This document shows, in pieces, positions 17,681 through 25,939 of a stretch of DNA of 64,000 nucleotides (its first letter is position 1; each line of letters opens with the position of its first letter). Source of the DNA: Streptomyces sp. NBC_01262 (GTDB lineage: Bacteria; Actinomycetota; Actinomycetes; Streptomycetales; Streptomycetaceae); the NCBI RefSeq assembly GCF_036226365.1, contig NZ_CP108462.1:8786001-8850000 (forward strand). The letters are read 5' to 3'. Made by a program: the position numbers and the translations under genes. Under the pieces are notes generated by a model. The model did no database searches and was not told the DNA's origin. It was given only the letters and a program-made list of their open reading frames with translations.

Positions 17681-18271
17681 CCCCGTCCTGATGTCGAAGC
17701 CGACGTCCACGACGCCCTCGACCGTACGGACCAGCCGGGCCACCAGCGGAACCGCCGAGGTGTCGTGGACGAGGCCGCCGAGCGTGACGACGCCCTCGTG
17801 CACGCGCACCTCCACGGACTCCCACGTGCCGGGGAAGTGCTCGGCGGCCACGCGCCGCACATCACCCGCGATGTCCGCGTCCGCGCGCAGGAAAACCTTG
17901 AGCAGATCGCCCCGGCTGACCACACCCCTGAGCCGGCCCTCGGCGTCGACCACGGGCAGCCTCTTGACCCGGTGCAGCGCCATGACCCTCGCGGCCCGGG
18001 CCAGGGAGTCGTCCGCGCGGACGGTGACGGCGGGGGCCGTCATCAGCTGCCCGGCGGTGACCGCGCGGGCAGGGGCCGTGTCCTCGGCCGTGCGCAGCAG
18101 GTCGGCCTCGGTGACCACACCGATCACCCGGTTGTGCTCCTCCAGCACCGGCACGCCGCTGACCTTCCACTTCGCGAGTGTGCGCACGATCTCCTTGAAC
18201 GACGCACCACGGGCCACGGCCACCACGGTCGCGGTCATCACCTCGCCCACGAGCGACGGGTTCGGGATCAT
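17663..18271 (-). CDS. CBS-CBS-BON domain protein
   Basis: 202 residues: two CBS motifs (about 8-62 and 75-130, the latter with VKRLPVVD and GVVSRGDLLKVF) followed by a BON domain (about 148-195). CBS pairs sense adenine nucleotides or other ligands; BON domains often bind membranes or lipids. The mycobacterial hypoxia protein Hrp1 (Rv2626c) is a CBS pair of similar type without BON. GAAGGAGG lies just before the ATG. It starts 32 nt after the flavoprotein gene and is probably cotranscribed with it. The ligand cannot be told from sequence. Confidence 0.9.
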   Translation of the reverse strand: MIPNPSLVGEVMTATVVAVARGASFKEIVRTLAKWKVSGVPVLEEHNRVIGVVTEADLLRTAEDTAPARAVTAGQLMTAPAVTVRADDSLARAARVMALHRVKRLPVVDAEGRLRGVVSRGDLLKVFLRADADIAGDVRRVAAEHFPGTWESVEVRVHEGVVTLGGLVHDTSAVPLVARLVRTVEGVVDVGFDIRTGPAAAS

Positions 18272-18303
18272 GTCTGCCTCCTTCGCCGGAGCATCCGCGC
18301 CGG

Positions 18304-19527
18304 TTACCGGATGCTCCCCGCCGGGACACGCCGGCGGATCCGGCCGGGCCGGGGCGTTGCCGAGCCGATGCCGGGCAGTTCCCGGCCGGGCAGCACGCTG
18401 TTCCAGTAAAGCCACGAGGACGCCCGCCTGCCGAAGTGGTTGAGGCGGGACTTCATGAACAGCGGCTCGGTGTCCTGCCCGAAGTCCACGAGCAGGGCCT
18501 TGCCGAAGCCGGTCTCGACGAAACCGCTCGCGGGCCCGTCGAAGGAACCGTCCAGCGGCCGGCCGGCGAGGAACCGGCGGATGTTGTTCACGAGCACCTG
18601 GCCCTGGCTGTGGGCCGCCGATACGAGTTCTGGGCCGGGTGTCCCCGTGGCGTCGCCGATGGCGAAGACGTTGGGCCGGGCCGTGGACCGGAGGGTGCGC
18701 CTGTCGACGGCGACGAAGCCGCGCTCGTCGCCCAGGCCCGGGGAGCGGCCCACATATGCGGCTCCGCTGTGCGGCGGTACGACGGCCGCCAGGTCGAAGG
18801 GCACCTCGCGGCCGTCGTACGAGACCAGGCGGCCGCCCTTGCCGTCGACGGCGGCGGCGGTGAACCCGGTGACCAGCTCAATCCCCTTGGCCTCCAGCAG
18901 CCGGCCCAGGACCCGGGACGCGGCGGGCCGGGCGAACGCGCCGTCCAGCGGGGTGACGTAGGCCAGGTCCACGCGGTCGCGGATGCCGCGCCGATGGAAG
19001 TACCGGTCGGCGAGGAAGCAGAACTCCAGCGCGGCGGCAGGGCACGTGCCGGGCATGCCGGCGACGCCGGCCACCAGCCGGCCGCCCTCGAAGGCGGCCA
19101 GGGCGCTCCGCAGGGCGAGGACGCCGGGCAGGTCGTGGAGGGTGAAGACGCTCTCGTCCCGTCCGGGGCCGGCCAGGCCCTGGATTTCCTCCGGCCGGGC
19201 AGCCGTGCCGGTGGCCAGTACCAGCACCTCGTAGCCGAGGGAGGTCCCGTCGGTGAAGTGCACCCTGTCCGCGTCGAGGTCGACCGCGGCGCCCTTCGCC
19301 CGGCGGAAGCCGATCCCGTCGTGGAGCTGGAGGTGCCGCGGACGGACGATCGCCTTGGGCTCGGCGAGCCCGAAGGGCACACAGACCAGCCCGGGCCGGT
19401 GGACGTGGTCGTCGTCCTGGTCGACCGCGATGATCCGGAACTCGCTTTCGTCATAGTGACGCCGCAGCCGATTGGCCGTCAGCGTGCCACCGGTACCGCT
19501 TCCCAGAATCACTATGCGTCTGTCCAT
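18304..19527 (-). CDS. FAD-dependent pyridine nucleotide-disulfide oxidoreductase, sulfide:quinone reductase-like
   Basis: 407 residues. An FAD Rossmann motif (VILGSGTGGTLTANRL) opens the protein, LATGT follows near residue 105, and FAIGDATG near residue 290 binds the FAD ribityl. The C-terminal KSRLNHFGRRASSWLYWN is like the membrane-binding end of sulfide:quinone reductases and type-II NADH dehydrogenases. Cysteines occur at VCVPFG and in GTCPAAALEFCF, but none is present in the C-terminal region where classical SQRs have their third redox Cys, so sulfide use is doubtful. The downstream CBS-BON gene shares its transcript. Confidence 0.82.
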   Translation of the reverse strand: MDRRIVILGSGTGGTLTANRLRRHYDESEFRIIAVDQDDDHVHRPGLVCVPFGLAEPKAIVRPRHLQLHDGIGFRRAKGAAVDLDADRVHFTDGTSLGYEVLVLATGTAARPEEIQGLAGPGRDESVFTLHDLPGVLALRSALAAFEGGRLVAGVAGMPGTCPAAALEFCFLADRYFHRRGIRDRVDLAYVTPLDGAFARPAASRVLGRLLEAKGIELVTGFTAAAVDGKGGRLVSYDGREVPFDLAAVVPPHSGAAYVGRSPGLGDERGFVAVDRRTLRSTARPNVFAIGDATGTPGPELVSAAHSQGQVLVNNIRRFLAGRPLDGSFDGPASGFVETGFGKALLVDFGQDTEPLFMKSRLNHFGRRASSWLYWNSVLPGRELPGIGSATPRPGRIRRRVPAGSIR

Positions 19528-19562
19528 ACCGCCACTGTCCGCCCGGCGGGGCATGGGCCACA

Positions 19563-19577
19563 GGGGCCAACTGTCCC
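19563..19577 (-). promoter_or_regulatory. DevR/OsdR-like box before the flavoprotein-CBS operon
   Basis: On the minus strand GGGACAGTTGGCCCC, 36 nt before the flavoprotein start. A weaker second site, GGGCACATCGGCC, starts at 19595. Confidence 0.62.
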
Positions 19578-19620
19578 TGCGGGCTTACCCGTTCGGGCAC
19601 ATCGGCCGGTCGGTGGGCGG

Positions 19621-20280
19621 TCAGTGCGCCAGGATCCGCCGTCCCGTCAGGCGCTCCGCCTCGACGTGCACCCACAGCTCGCGTTCGCCGCCGGCCCAGG
19701 GTTCGGTGTGGGCCGCCTCGGCGAGCCGGCGGACGGCGTCCGGATCGGTGACGCCCTCGGCGTGCCCGGTCACCAGTACGCTCCAGCCCTCGCTCAGGGC
19801 CTCGTCGATGTGGTCCACCTCGAACGCGGTCTCGGTCCCGACGGCCAGCGCGGGCGTGGCGCCGCTCGCGGTCCTGAACGTGATGGCACGGTCCACGACG
19901 GTGTAGTTGACCGGGGCGATGGCGGGGCTGCCGTCCGGCGTGGAGACCGCGATGCGGCCCACGCCGTGCGTGGACAGGTGGTCCCAGCACTCCTCGGGGC
20001 CCAGCTCCACCAGCTCCGGATGGCGCCCGGCCCGGCCGGTGCCCGGCGGCAGCTCGGTGTCGCCGCCGTGCAGCCGGCCGAGGGAGGTCTCCAGCGCCTC
20101 GGCCAGCCGCAGCAGGAAGTTCACGTCGGGCGAGGCCTCCGGATGCTCCTCGACGTACTGCAGGTACCCGGGGGCGGCGCCCGCGCGGGCGGCCACCTCC
20201 TCCCGGGTGAGCCCCAGCTTCTGGCGTCGCTGTGCGATCCGGCGCCCGATGTCCCCCGTGGCCTTCGGATCCTCGGTCAT
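19621..20280 (-). CDS. XRE-type HTH regulator fused to a pyridoxamine 5'-phosphate oxidase-like flavin-binding domain
   Basis: 219 residues. Residues 11-66 form an XRE helix-turn-helix (IAQRRQKLGLTREEVAARAG, then YLQYVEEHPEASPD). Residues 85-215 form a split-barrel PNPOx-like fold (GRIAVSTPDGSPAIAPVNYTV) that in relatives binds FMN, F420 or haem. The fusion suggests a DNA-binding protein that reads a flavin or redox state. It starts 22 nt after the alcohol dehydrogenase stop, so it is the second gene of that operon. Its targets are unknown. Confidence 0.88.
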   Translation of the reverse strand: MTEDPKATGDIGRRIAQRRQKLGLTREEVAARAGAAPGYLQYVEEHPEASPDVNFLLRLAEALETSLGRLHGGDTELPPGTGRAGRHPELVELGPEECWDHLSTHGVGRIAVSTPDGSPAIAPVNYTVVDRAITFRTASGATPALAVGTETAFEVDHIDEALSEGWSVLVTGHAEGVTDPDAVRRLAEAAHTEPWAGGERELWVHVEAERLTGRRILAH

Positions 20281-20302
20281 GACCGGTCACGTCCTTTCGC
20301 GT

Positions 20303-21373
20303 TCACGCGCCCCGCAGGGCCACCATGTCGTGGTGCTTGCCCCCGAGCACGACCTTCAGCGCGCCTGTGTCGGCTGCCCGGGAGAAGACGTCGTAGGCCT
20401 CTTCCATGCCGTCGAGTTCGAAGGTGTGGGTGACCAGAGACGCCGCGGGGAGCCGTCCGGCGGTCATCATCCGCAGCAGCGTGGGGGTGGAGTACGTGTC
20501 GACCAGGCCGGTGCGGATCGTCAGGTTCTTGATCCACAGGTCCTCCAGGTGCAGCGTCGCGGGCTTGCCGTGGACGCCGATGTTGGCCACATGGCCGCCG
20601 GGGCGCACCATGCGGGTGCACAGCTCGAAGCTCTCGGGCACGCCGACCGCCTCGATGACGACATCGGCCCCGAGCCCATCGGTGAGGTCCGCGACCAGCC
20701 GTTCGGGGCTCTCGGCGGCGTTGACCACCGCGTCCGCGCCGAGCTGCCGTGCCGCCTCCAGGCGGGGCTGCGCCAGGTCGACGGCGATGATCCTGCCCGG
20801 CGAGAAGAGCTGGGCCGTGGCGATCGCGGCGAGCCCGATCGGCCCGGCCCCGACCACGACCACGGTGTCCCCGGGGCGAACCTCGCCGTTGAGGACACCC
20901 ACCTCGTAGGCGGTGGGGAAGATGTCGGCCAGCAGCACGGCGTCCTGGCTGTTCACCGAGCCGGGCAGCGGGTGCACGGACAGGTCCGCGTGCGGCACCC
21001 GTACGTATTCGGCCTGCGTGCCGTTGATCAGGTGGCCGAGGATCCAGCCCCCGCCGCCACGGCACTGCCCGTACGCGCTGTCGCGGCAGTAGCGGCAGCG
21101 CCCGCACGCCGTGATGCACGAAACCAGTACCCGGTCCCCGGGCCGCACCGTGCTGACGCCACGGCCGACCTCGACGACCTCGCCGACGGCCTCGTGGCCG
21201 AGGATCGTGCCGGGCCGGACGTCCGGCACATCGCCCTTGAGGATGTGCAGGTCGGTGCCGCAGATGGTGACGGCGTCGACACGGACGATCGCGTCCGTGG
21301 GGTTCTCGACACCGGGGTCGGCGACGTCCTCCCAGGCGGACTGCCCGGGACCGTGGAAAACGAATGCCTTCAT
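20303..21373 (-). CDS. Zinc-dependent alcohol dehydrogenase
   Basis: 356 residues of the medium-chain family. Catalytic zinc ligands are C38 (ICGTDLH) and H60-E61 (GHE); the structural zinc is held by C90, C93, C96 and C104. The coenzyme motif VVGAGPIGLAAI lies near residue 170 and an acidic residue in AVDLAQ favours NAD. In this setting it probably reduces acetaldehyde to ethanol to regenerate NAD during fermentation, but MDR enzymes are broad. AGAAGGAAG precedes the ATG. The divergent neighbour is polyphosphate kinase, with one DevR-like box between. Confidence 0.92.
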   Translation of the reverse strand: MKAFVFHGPGQSAWEDVADPGVENPTDAIVRVDAVTICGTDLHILKGDVPDVRPGTILGHEAVGEVVEVGRGVSTVRPGDRVLVSCITACGRCRYCRDSAYGQCRGGGGWILGHLINGTQAEYVRVPHADLSVHPLPGSVNSQDAVLLADIFPTAYEVGVLNGEVRPGDTVVVVGAGPIGLAAIATAQLFSPGRIIAVDLAQPRLEAARQLGADAVVNAAESPERLVADLTDGLGADVVIEAVGVPESFELCTRMVRPGGHVANIGVHGKPATLHLEDLWIKNLTIRTGLVDTYSTPTLLRMMTAGRLPAASLVTHTFELDGMEEAYDVFSRAADTGALKVVLGGKHHDMVALRGA

Positions 21374-21515
21374 GAGCGATTCTTCCTTCTCCCGCCGTCG
21401 TGCGCCGGTCACTCCTTCCGGACGATCACGACCGGGCAGGTGCCTCGCGGCGGCGATGCGCCCCCGCTCGGATCCCCCGTACGTCAAGCTTGACCCGGCA
21501 TCCGGCCGGGCGCAT

Positions 21516-21529
21516 GGGCCGGACGGGCC
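21516..21529. promoter_or_regulatory. DevR/OsdR-like box between adh and ppk2
   Basis: GGGCCGGACGGGCC, a weaker match. It is 142 nt from the alcohol dehydrogenase start and 89 nt from ppk2. The same 245-nt region has the palindrome TCAAGCTTGA at 21484. Confidence 0.5.
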
Positions 21530-21618
21530 ACCTGGCCGGGTCACGCGGCCCGCGCCGCCGGTGGGCCGTAGCGTGGACACTCGGGCACTGTTGCGACGCG
21601 GCGTCGAAGGAGGCGGCC

Positions 21619-22425
21619 ATGGCGGCCGGCAAGAAGTGGTCCCGGCAGGCGTACGAGAGCGAGCTCCTGCGCCTGCAGGTGGAGCTGGTCAAGCTCCAGG
21701 AGTGGGTGCGGGCCGAGGGTGCCCGGCTGGTCGTCGTCTTCGAGGGCCGCGACGCGGCGGGCAAGGGCAGCACCATCAAGCGCGTCACCGAACACCTCAA
21801 CCCCCGCGTCGCCCGGATCGTCGCGCTGCCCGCGCCGACCGAGCGGGAGCGCACGCAGTGGTACTTCCAGCGCTACGTCGAGCAGCTGCCCGGCGCCGGG
21901 GAGATCGTGCTGTTCGACCGCAGCTGGTACAACCGCGCGGGAGTCGAGCACGTCATGGGTTTTTGCACCAAGGAGGAGCACGCGCGCTTCCTCCACCAGT
22001 GCCCGATCTTCGAACGCCTGCTGGCCGAGGAGGGCATCCTGCTGCGCAAGTACTGGTTCTCGGTCAGCGACGCCGTCCAGGAGCAGCGCTTCCGTGCCCG
22101 CCTGGACGACCCCACGCGACGCTGGAAGCTCTCGCCCATGGACCTGGAGTCCGTCACCCGCTGGGAGGCGTACTCCCGCGCCAAGGACGAGATGTTCGTG
22201 CACACCGACATCCCCGAGGCGCCCTGGTACGTCGTCGAGAGCGACGACAAGCGCAGCGCCCGGCTCAACATGATCGCCCACCTGCTGTCCACCCTCCCGT
22301 ACTACGAGGTGCGGCGACCGCCGCTGGAACTGCCCCCGCGCCCGCCCTCCACCGGCTACGAGCGGCCCCCGCGCGACTTCCAGACCTACGTCCCTGACTA
22401 CGCCGTGGGCAGGTCGGATGTTTGA
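21619..22425 (+). CDS. ppk2: Polyphosphate kinase 2
   Basis: 268 residues, the single-domain PPK2 type. Walker A is FEGRDAAGKGS (residues 41-51), Walker B LFDRSWYNRA near residue 100, and a basic lid (RWKLSPMDLESVTRW) lies near residue 175. The enzyme transfers phosphate from polyphosphate to nucleoside mono- or diphosphates, so stored polyphosphate can refill ATP or GTP when respiration stops. AAGGAGG lies 5 nt before the chosen ATG; reading upstream extends the frame without a ribosome site. The exact PPK2 class cannot be assigned by eye. Confidence 0.93.
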   Translation: MAAGKKWSRQAYESELLRLQVELVKLQEWVRAEGARLVVVFEGRDAAGKGSTIKRVTEHLNPRVARIVALPAPTERERTQWYFQRYVEQLPGAGEIVLFDRSWYNRAGVEHVMGFCTKEEHARFLHQCPIFERLLAEEGILLRKYWFSVSDAVQEQRFRARLDDPTRRWKLSPMDLESVTRWEAYSRAKDEMFVHTDIPEAPWYVVESDDKRSARLNMIAHLLSTLPYYEVRRPPLELPPRPPSTGYERPPRDFQTYVPDYAVGRSDV

Positions 22426-22440
22426 GGACCGTTCGGCCCC
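22426..22440 (+). promoter_or_regulatory. DevR/OsdR-like box directly after the ppk2 stop codon
   Basis: GGACCGTTCGGCCCC, a very good match that begins on the base after the TGA, in a 63-nt region between two convergent genes. No gene starts within 1.4 kb to its right on the plus strand, so its role is unclear. Confidence 0.55.
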
Positions 22441-22488
22441 TGCCAGGCGGGGCCCCGGGCACGAACGACGTGGTCCTTGCCCGCCGGG

Positions 22489-23370
22489 TCAGCCTGCGCG
22501 GTGCGGGACGATGATGAGCGGGCACCGGGCGTGGTGCAGGGCGCCCTGGCTGACCGAGCCGAGCAGCAGGCCGGGGAACCCTCCCAGGCCGCGGCTGCCC
22601 ACCACCAGGCCCAGCGCGTTTTTCGCGGCGTCGGTGAGGACCTTCACAGGATGTCCCCGGATGATCTCGCGCCGGAGTTCCACCTGCGGGTACTTGTCCG
22701 TCCATCCCGCAGTGGACTCCGCCAGCGGCCGCCGTACTTCCTGCTCCATCACGTCCATGGGGACGCTGCTGGGGAACGGCGGCTGCCACGCCGACACCGC
22801 GATCAGACGCGCACCGCGGAACGCGGCCTCCTCGAAGGCGAACCTCACCGCCTCCGTTGACACGGCCGAACCGTCGACGCCCACCACCAGATGCGGCGGC
22901 TCGTGCGTGACGTGCTCCGGCTCCCGGACCACGACGACCGGGCAGGGCGCGTGCGCGACCAGCGGCAGGCCCACGCTCTCGCGGCTGAACAGGTCCCGTG
23001 CGACGCCATGGTGCCGTGACCCGATCACCACCATGGAACTGCCCGATGACCGCGCCCGCAGCACGTCCGCAGGTGAGCCGTCGGCGAGTTCGGCGACCAC
23101 CGTGAGCTCTGGATGCCGGTGAACGGCGAAGTCCCGCGCCTCCTGGAGCACTGGGGCGTACACCGCACGGATCGCAGGGCCCCACGTCGTCCACAGCGAG
23201 GCCAACTGCGCAGATCCGTTGGCCAGATCGGGCGCATCGACGGCGATCACCAGGTGCAGCGGCAGGCGCCGGCGCGCCGCCTCGTCCGCTGCCCATGCCA
23301 GGGCGAGCCTGGCGGAGGGCGTGGCGTCCAGCCCGACGACGACCGCCCCGCGCTCAACTGACGTCTTCAT
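22489..23370 (-). CDS. Universal stress protein, two tandem USP domains
   Basis: 293 residues. Domain 1 starts VVVGLDATP and has a changed loop (GSRHHGVARDLF). Domain 2 starts VVGVDGSAVS and has the complete ATP loop GSRGLGGFPGLLLGS at about residues 264-278, the reverse of the other USPs here, in which domain 1 has the good loop. CGAGGAGGAG precedes the ATG. It converges with ppk2 and is preceded by the small membrane protein gene on the same strand at a 65-nt distance. Confidence 0.92.
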   Translation of the reverse strand: MKTSVERGAVVVGLDATPSARLALAWAADEAARRRLPLHLVIAVDAPDLANGSAQLASLWTTWGPAIRAVYAPVLQEARDFAVHRHPELTVVAELADGSPADVLRARSSGSSMVVIGSRHHGVARDLFSRESVGLPLVAHAPCPVVVVREPEHVTHEPPHLVVGVDGSAVSTEAVRFAFEEAAFRGARLIAVSAWQPPFPSSVPMDVMEQEVRRPLAESTAGWTDKYPQVELRREIIRGHPVKVLTDAAKNALGLVVGSRGLGGFPGLLLGSVSQGALHHARCPLIIVPHRAG

Positions 23371-23406
23371 GTCTGCTCCTCCTCGTTTCCGGGTGCGGGC
23401 CGCGCG

Positions 23407-23420
23407 CGGCCCGTCGGCCG
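23407..23420 (-). promoter_or_regulatory. Possible weak DevR/OsdR-like box before the USP gene
   Basis: CGGCCCGTCGGCCG, a partial match 36 nt before the USP start. Confidence 0.35.
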
Positions 23421-23435
23421 TTTCGATCGGGTGGA

Positions 23436-23738
23436 TCACTCGCCCGGGATCTCGGGCACACTCAGCGGACTGCGGGCTTCATCCATGCCGGCGAGCTGAG
23501 CGATCATGTCCCGGTACTCCCCTCGTTCCAGGACGCCCGCGAGCCGGCCGGCGACGATCAGCTGCTCGGCTTCCTCCGCGGTGAGGCCACCGCGCACAGT
23601 GCCCACGACCCGCCCCGCGGGTGCCTTCCGCGACGGCCGGCGAGCCGGTGGCTTACGGGACCGCCGCGCCCGGGCAAGCAGGCCCCGCGAGCACCAGGGA
23701 AGCACGAAGAGGACCAGGAAGATCACGATGACGGTCAC
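23436..23738 (-). CDS. Small membrane-anchored protein, unknown function
   Basis: 100 residues from a GTG start with GGGAGG 8 nt upstream. An N-terminal hydrophobic segment (TVIVIFLVLFVLPW, residues 2-15) is followed by a strongly basic stretch (about 20-45) and a helical acidic domain (GLTAEEAEQLIVAGRLAGVL...EYRDMIAQLA). The helical part resembles short C-terminal oligomerisation domains of the SHOCT kind, but I would not assign it. It faces a DevR-like box, so it probably belongs to the same regulon. Confidence 0.65.
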   Translation of the reverse strand: MTVIVIFLVLFVLPWCSRGLLARARRSRKPPARRPSRKAPAGRVVGTVRGGLTAEEAEQLIVAGRLAGVLERGEYRDMIAQLAGMDEARSPLSVPEIPGE

Positions 23739-23803
23739 GGCGACCACCTCCCGCCGGAATCGGCGTACCTTCCCAGCGTCCCTCCCCGGCCGCCGGCGCG
23801 CGC

Positions 23804-23818
23804 GGGCCGGACGTCCCC
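23804..23818. promoter_or_regulatory. DevR/OsdR-like box between the small membrane gene and a USP gene
   Basis: GGGCCGGACGTCCCC; on the minus strand GGGGACGTCCGGCCC. It is 66 nt from the leftward start and 100 nt from the rightward one. Confidence 0.58.
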
Positions 23819-23917
23819 GGTGGGGGCGGCCGGATGGGGCCGGCCGTGGAAGAGTGGAAGTACAGGCTCGGGGTCTGCGGCGTGTCCGCGGCATCCGGCG
23901 AGGCGAAGGAGGGCGCG

Positions 23918-24811
23918 ATGAGTCTGCCGGTGGTAGCGGGGATCGACGGCTCCGCACGCAGCCTGGCGGCGGCCGACTGGGCTGCCCGGGAAGCGGCGCT
24001 CCGCCGGGCGACGCTGCGGCTCGTGCACGCCACACCGACAGCGCCGGGCCTGGTCGTACCGGTGATTGCCGCGGACGTGTGGCGGCAAGTCGGCGAAGAA
24101 GTGATGCAACACGCGGTCGTCAGCCTCGGTGAGCGCTACCCGGACCTCGTCGTACGGGGCGAGCAGTTGTCCGGGCGTCCGGCCGAGACCCTGCTGTCGG
24201 CCGCGGCGAACGCCGGGCTGCTGGTCGTCGGAGCCCGGGGTTCGGGTGGTTTCGACGGCCTCGCGATGGGGTCGGTGGCGCTGCGGGCCGCGGCAGCCGC
24301 CGCCTGTCCCGTGGTGGTGGTCCCGGAGCAGCCGGTGGATGCCGGTGGCGAGGCGGAGGCCCCGGCGGCGGGCGGCTGGGCGCGCGTGGTGACGGGACTC
24401 GACGCGCACGCACCGGTGGACGGGACCGCGGACTTCGCTTTCACCGCCGCCCGGGCGCACGACGCGCCTGTGCGGGTGGTGCACGCGTGGGCCCTTCCCG
24501 CCACCTCGGTGTCCCCGTGGATGCTGGACGTCACCGAGGAGGACCGCGCCACCTGGGAGGACCAGGAGGTCCTGCTGCTGTCCGATGCCCTGCGGGAGTG
24601 GCGGGAGAAGTACCCCGAAGTCGCCGTGCAGCCCGATGCCCGGCTGCTCCATCCGGCGCTGGCACTGGTGACCGCGTCCTCGGGTGCGGACCTGCTGGTC
24701 ATCGGGCGGCGCACCGAGCCACGGGCACCCGAAGGGAGGCTGGGGCCGGTCGCCCACGCGGTGCTGCACCACGCCCGTTGCCCGGTGGCGATCGTGCCGC
24801 ACGTCGGCTGA
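23918..24811 (+). CDS. Universal stress protein, two tandem USP domains
   Basis: 297 residues. Domain 1 opens VVAGIDGSARS and has the loop GARGSGGFDGLAMGS. Domain 2 opens VVTGLDAHA and includes VTEEDRATWEDQEV and LVTASSGADLLVIGRR, very close to the USP at 15759, so the two share a recent common ancestor. AAGGAGG precedes the ATG by 5 nt. It converges on the phosphofructokinase gene with 28 nt between stops. Confidence 0.93.
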   Translation: MSLPVVAGIDGSARSLAAADWAAREAALRRATLRLVHATPTAPGLVVPVIAADVWRQVGEEVMQHAVVSLGERYPDLVVRGEQLSGRPAETLLSAAANAGLLVVGARGSGGFDGLAMGSVALRAAAAAACPVVVVPEQPVDAGGEAEAPAAGGWARVVTGLDAHAPVDGTADFAFTAARAHDAPVRVVHAWALPATSVSPWMLDVTEEDRATWEDQEVLLLSDALREWREKYPEVAVQPDARLLHPALALVTASSGADLLVIGRRTEPRAPEGRLGPVAHAVLHHARCPVAIVPHVG

Positions 24812-24839
24812 CCGCGACCGGCACGGGAGACCCGGTCCG

Positions 24840-25865
24840 TCAGCCGAAGAAGACCTCGAACTCGTCGTAGAGCGAGGGATCGACCGTCTTGGTCCCGGCA
24901 GTGGCATCGGCAAGGGGAATGCGGACGATGTCCGTGCCGCGCAGGGCCACCATCGTGCCGAAGGCCCCGTCCTTGACCGCGTCGACCGCGTGCAGACCGA
25001 AGCGTGTCGCGAGCCACCGGTCGTACGCGCTCGGCGTGCCGCCCCGCTGGACGTGGCCCAGGACCGTGGTCCGGGCATCCTCCCCGGTGCGCTCGGTGAT
25101 CTCCCGGGCCAGCCACTCGCCGATGCCGGACAGCCGCACGTGCCCGAACTCGTCGACCGTCCGGTCCTTGAGGACCATCCGGCCCTCCTTGGGCACGGCG
25201 CCCTCAGCGACGACGACGATCGGCGCATAGTGGATCTTGAAGCGGCCCTCCACCCAGCCGCAGACCTGCTCGATGTCGAACGGCCGCTCCGGAATGAGGA
25301 TCGCGTTGGCGCCGCCCGCGACGCCGGCGTGCAGGGCGATCCAGCCGGCGTGCCGCCCCATCACCTCGACCACCAGGGCGCGCATGTGCGACTCGGCGGT
25401 GGTGTGCAGCCTGTCGATCGCCTCGGTGGCGATGCCGACGGCGGTGTCGAAGCCGAAGGTGTAGTCCGTCCCGGCCACGTCGTTGTCGATGGTCTTCGGC
25501 ACGCCCACCACCTTGATGCCCCGGCGGCTCAGCTCGGCGGCGACGCCGAGCGTGTCCTCGCCGCCGATCACGATGAGCGCGTCGACGCGGTGCGCGGTGA
25601 GGGTGTCCCGCAACCGGCCTTCCCCGTCCTCCTTCTTGAGCGGGTTGGTACGGGAGGAGCCCAGGATGGTGCCTCCCCGGGGAAGGATTCCTCGTACGGC
25701 GGGGATGTCCAGCGGGACGACCCTGTTCTCGATCGCGCCGAGCCAGCCGTCGCGCAAGCCGATGAATTCGTACCCGTACTCCTGGACGCCCTTGCGCACC
25801 ACGCTGCGGATCACAGCATTGAGCCCGGGGCAGTCACCGCCGCCGGTCAGCACACCCACCCTCAT
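24840..25865 (-). CDS. pfkA: 6-phosphofructokinase, residues of the PPi-dependent type
   Basis: 341 residues. The family motifs are GVLTGGGDCPGLNAVI at the start, PKTIDND (catalytic Asp region), MGRHAGW and GHVQRGG. In the phosphoryl-donor site it has GGEDT, with Asp at residue 104, and Lys at 124; these two positions are Gly/Gly in the classical ATP enzyme of E. coli, and Asp/Lys is associated with pyrophosphate use, as in the Amycolatopsis methanolica enzyme. The main streptomycete ATP enzymes, as I recall them, read GGEGT. Donor choice is inference. Nothing but a weak box lies upstream. Confidence 0.92.
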   Translation of the reverse strand: MRVGVLTGGGDCPGLNAVIRSVVRKGVQEYGYEFIGLRDGWLGAIENRVVPLDIPAVRGILPRGGTILGSSRTNPLKKEDGEGRLRDTLTAHRVDALIVIGGEDTLGVAAELSRRGIKVVGVPKTIDNDVAGTDYTFGFDTAVGIATEAIDRLHTTAESHMRALVVEVMGRHAGWIALHAGVAGGANAILIPERPFDIEQVCGWVEGRFKIHYAPIVVVAEGAVPKEGRMVLKDRTVDEFGHVRLSGIGEWLAREITERTGEDARTTVLGHVQRGGTPSAYDRWLATRFGLHAVDAVKDGAFGTMVALRGTDIVRIPLADATAGTKTVDPSLYDEFEVFFG

Positions 25866-25922
25866 GACTTCTCCTTCCTGCCTGCCCGCCCGCGCCGCCC
25901 CGCGGGCATCGCCGGTGACCGC

Positions 25923-25939
25923 GGGGCCCGATGTGCCCC
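25923..25939. promoter_or_regulatory. Possible weak DevR/OsdR-like box before pfkA
   Basis: GGGGCCCGATGTGCCCC is symmetric, but its spacing differs by one base from the consensus. Confidence 0.3.

Noticed and set aside
24812..24839. Terminator between the USP and pfkA
   Set aside because: Only a 6-bp imperfect stem is possible, too weak to claim.
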